Notes under the pieces: model-generated
Seen by the model: only the letters and a program-made list of their open reading frames with translations
Told to the model about the DNA's origin: nothing
Databases searched by the model: none
Shown here: one piece after another, positions 7,128-7,494 of the stretch
How the letters are laid out: every line of letters begins with the position of its first letter
Position numbering within the stretch: position 1 is the stretch's first letter
Position numbers and translations under genes: made by a program
Assembly (NCBI GenBank): GCA_964571815.1
Contig: CAZNDN010000172.1
Coordinates: 1-7,494 of the forward strand
Direction of reading: 5' to 3'
Origin: CAZNDN01 sp964571815
GTDB lineage: Bacteria; Fibrobacterota; Chitinivibrionia; Chitinivibrionales; WJKA01
DNA: 7,494 nucleotides

Positions 7128-7205
7128 TCATACTGCCGGTTCACAAGACGGGACCCGGGGCTCACCGTTTGTTATGTGAATTCACATACTGTAAGAAGCC
7201 TTGCA
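7128..7205 (-). pseudogene. Trace of the last codons of a third DUF4143 ATPase gene
   Basis: On the minus strand the sequence reads SCEPAV and a TGA stop at 7128-7130, matching SCQPAI-stop of the intact gene and SCRPAV-stop of the second copy. Farther upstream, in another frame, FLQYVNSHNKR resembles FYIASHNDIR of the second copy, and the nucleotides around 7187-7196 (TGTAAGAAGCC) resemble TGTAGAAGCC at 296-305. Frameshifts and substitutions leave no coding capacity. The identification depends strongly on position, since the stop sits 49 nt from repeat copy C just as it sits 47 nt from copies A and B. Confidence 0.55.
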
Positions 7206-7349
7206 AGCTACTGATATTGTGAGAGTTGGAATCTGCAACATCACGTTTCAAAACGGCACGGCTCGCCCGGAAGTACCCTACGCGACTGCAACGGCAAGGA
7301 TCCATTCATCTGTAATTCAGGCAATCCTCAGCTCCGATACCTCCTCCCC
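7206..7349. other. Gene-free spacer before the antiporter stop codon
   Basis: No gene or RNA is recognisable. The right half, from about 7338, is the start of a pyrimidine-rich run (plus strand) that continues into the antiporter's last codons. No terminator hairpin is visible for the antiporter gene. Confidence 0.45.
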
Positions 7350-7494
7350 TCACCCCTCCCCCCTCTCAAGCTCCCCCGCCTTGCCCAGAGCAAAGCGTGT
7401 CAGTATGGGACCGACAATCTCGAAGAGAATGCAGGTTGCGGTGACGGTGGTGATTACCGTGGTACCCAGGATCTCGCCGGAGTGAACGCCGCTT
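7350..7494 (-). CDS. C-terminal end of a cation:proton antiporter (CPA2/Kef-like), partial
   Basis: The minus-strand frame entering from the right edge reads SGVHSGEILGTTVITTVTATCILFEIVGPILTRFALGKAGE, then a charged tail LERGEG and a TGA at 7350-7352. The hydrophobic stretch (about ILGTTVITTVTATCILFEIVGPI) followed by LTRFALGKAGE is typical of the last transmembrane helix and C-terminus of CPA-type sodium or potassium:proton antiporters, integral inner-membrane proteins that exchange cations for protons. Only 47 residues are visible, so ion specificity is unknown. The last codons fall in a purine-rich run (on the coding strand) that continues past the stop, so the tail may have been altered by low-complexity sequence. 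The gene is convergent with the beta-helix gene. Confidence 0.7.
   Translation of the reverse strand, partial: SGVHSGEILGTTVITTVTATCILFEIVGPILTRFALGKAGELERGEG

Overview
This is a GC-rich bacterial window (roughly 54% G+C by eye) with one AT-rich island at about 1437-1525. Gene content suggests a free-living Gram-negative bacterium, perhaps of the Fibrobacterota/Bacteroidota-type (FCB) or a similar polysaccharide-degrading lineage. The reasons are a secreted multidomain beta-helix protein with Fn3, Ig-like and chitobiase-type accessory domains, a MacB/FtsX-type permease end, a cation:proton antiporter end, and a DUF4143 ATPase with nearby remnants. The lineage is an inference; no marker gene is present.

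Layout. At 2-49 (+) lies the last 15 codons of an ABC-transporter permease. At 66-182 is the first copy (A) of a repeat of about 117 bp. It is followed by an intact AAA_14/DUF4143 ATPase gene on the minus strand (230-1414) with a palindrome-rich AT region upstream (1440-1511). A second, diverged repeat copy (B, 1693-1789) is followed by a decayed 3' third of a second DUF4143 gene (1837-2263, minus), broken by one in-frame TGA. From 2311 to about 2867 no gene is recognisable except a candidate promoter and a strong ribosome binding site. A large secreted right-handed beta-helix protein gene begins at 2868 (+). Its single reading frame runs to 6986 but is cut by a TGA at 3441 and a TAG at 6402, and its 3' end runs into a third repeat copy (C, 6963-7078), which supplies the stop codon. 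Behind copy C is a very worn trace of the last codons of another DUF4143 gene (7128-7205, minus). The window ends with the C-terminus of a cation:proton antiporter on the minus strand (7350-7494).

The most notable pattern is that all three repeat copies sit at the same distance (47, 47 and 49 nt) behind the stop codon of a DUF4143 gene or remnant. The repeat therefore behaves as a 3' module linked to this gene family. Each copy keeps one left arm that can pair with either of two downstream arms, although copy B differs in sequence from A and C. A and C are almost identical over the repeat, yet the coding remnant next to C is far more decayed, so the repeat has a different history from its neighbour. 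The window reads as an accessory region built by repeated duplication or insertion of a [DUF4143 gene + 3' element] unit between core genes (permease on the left, antiporter on the right), with loss of the beta-helix gene along the way.
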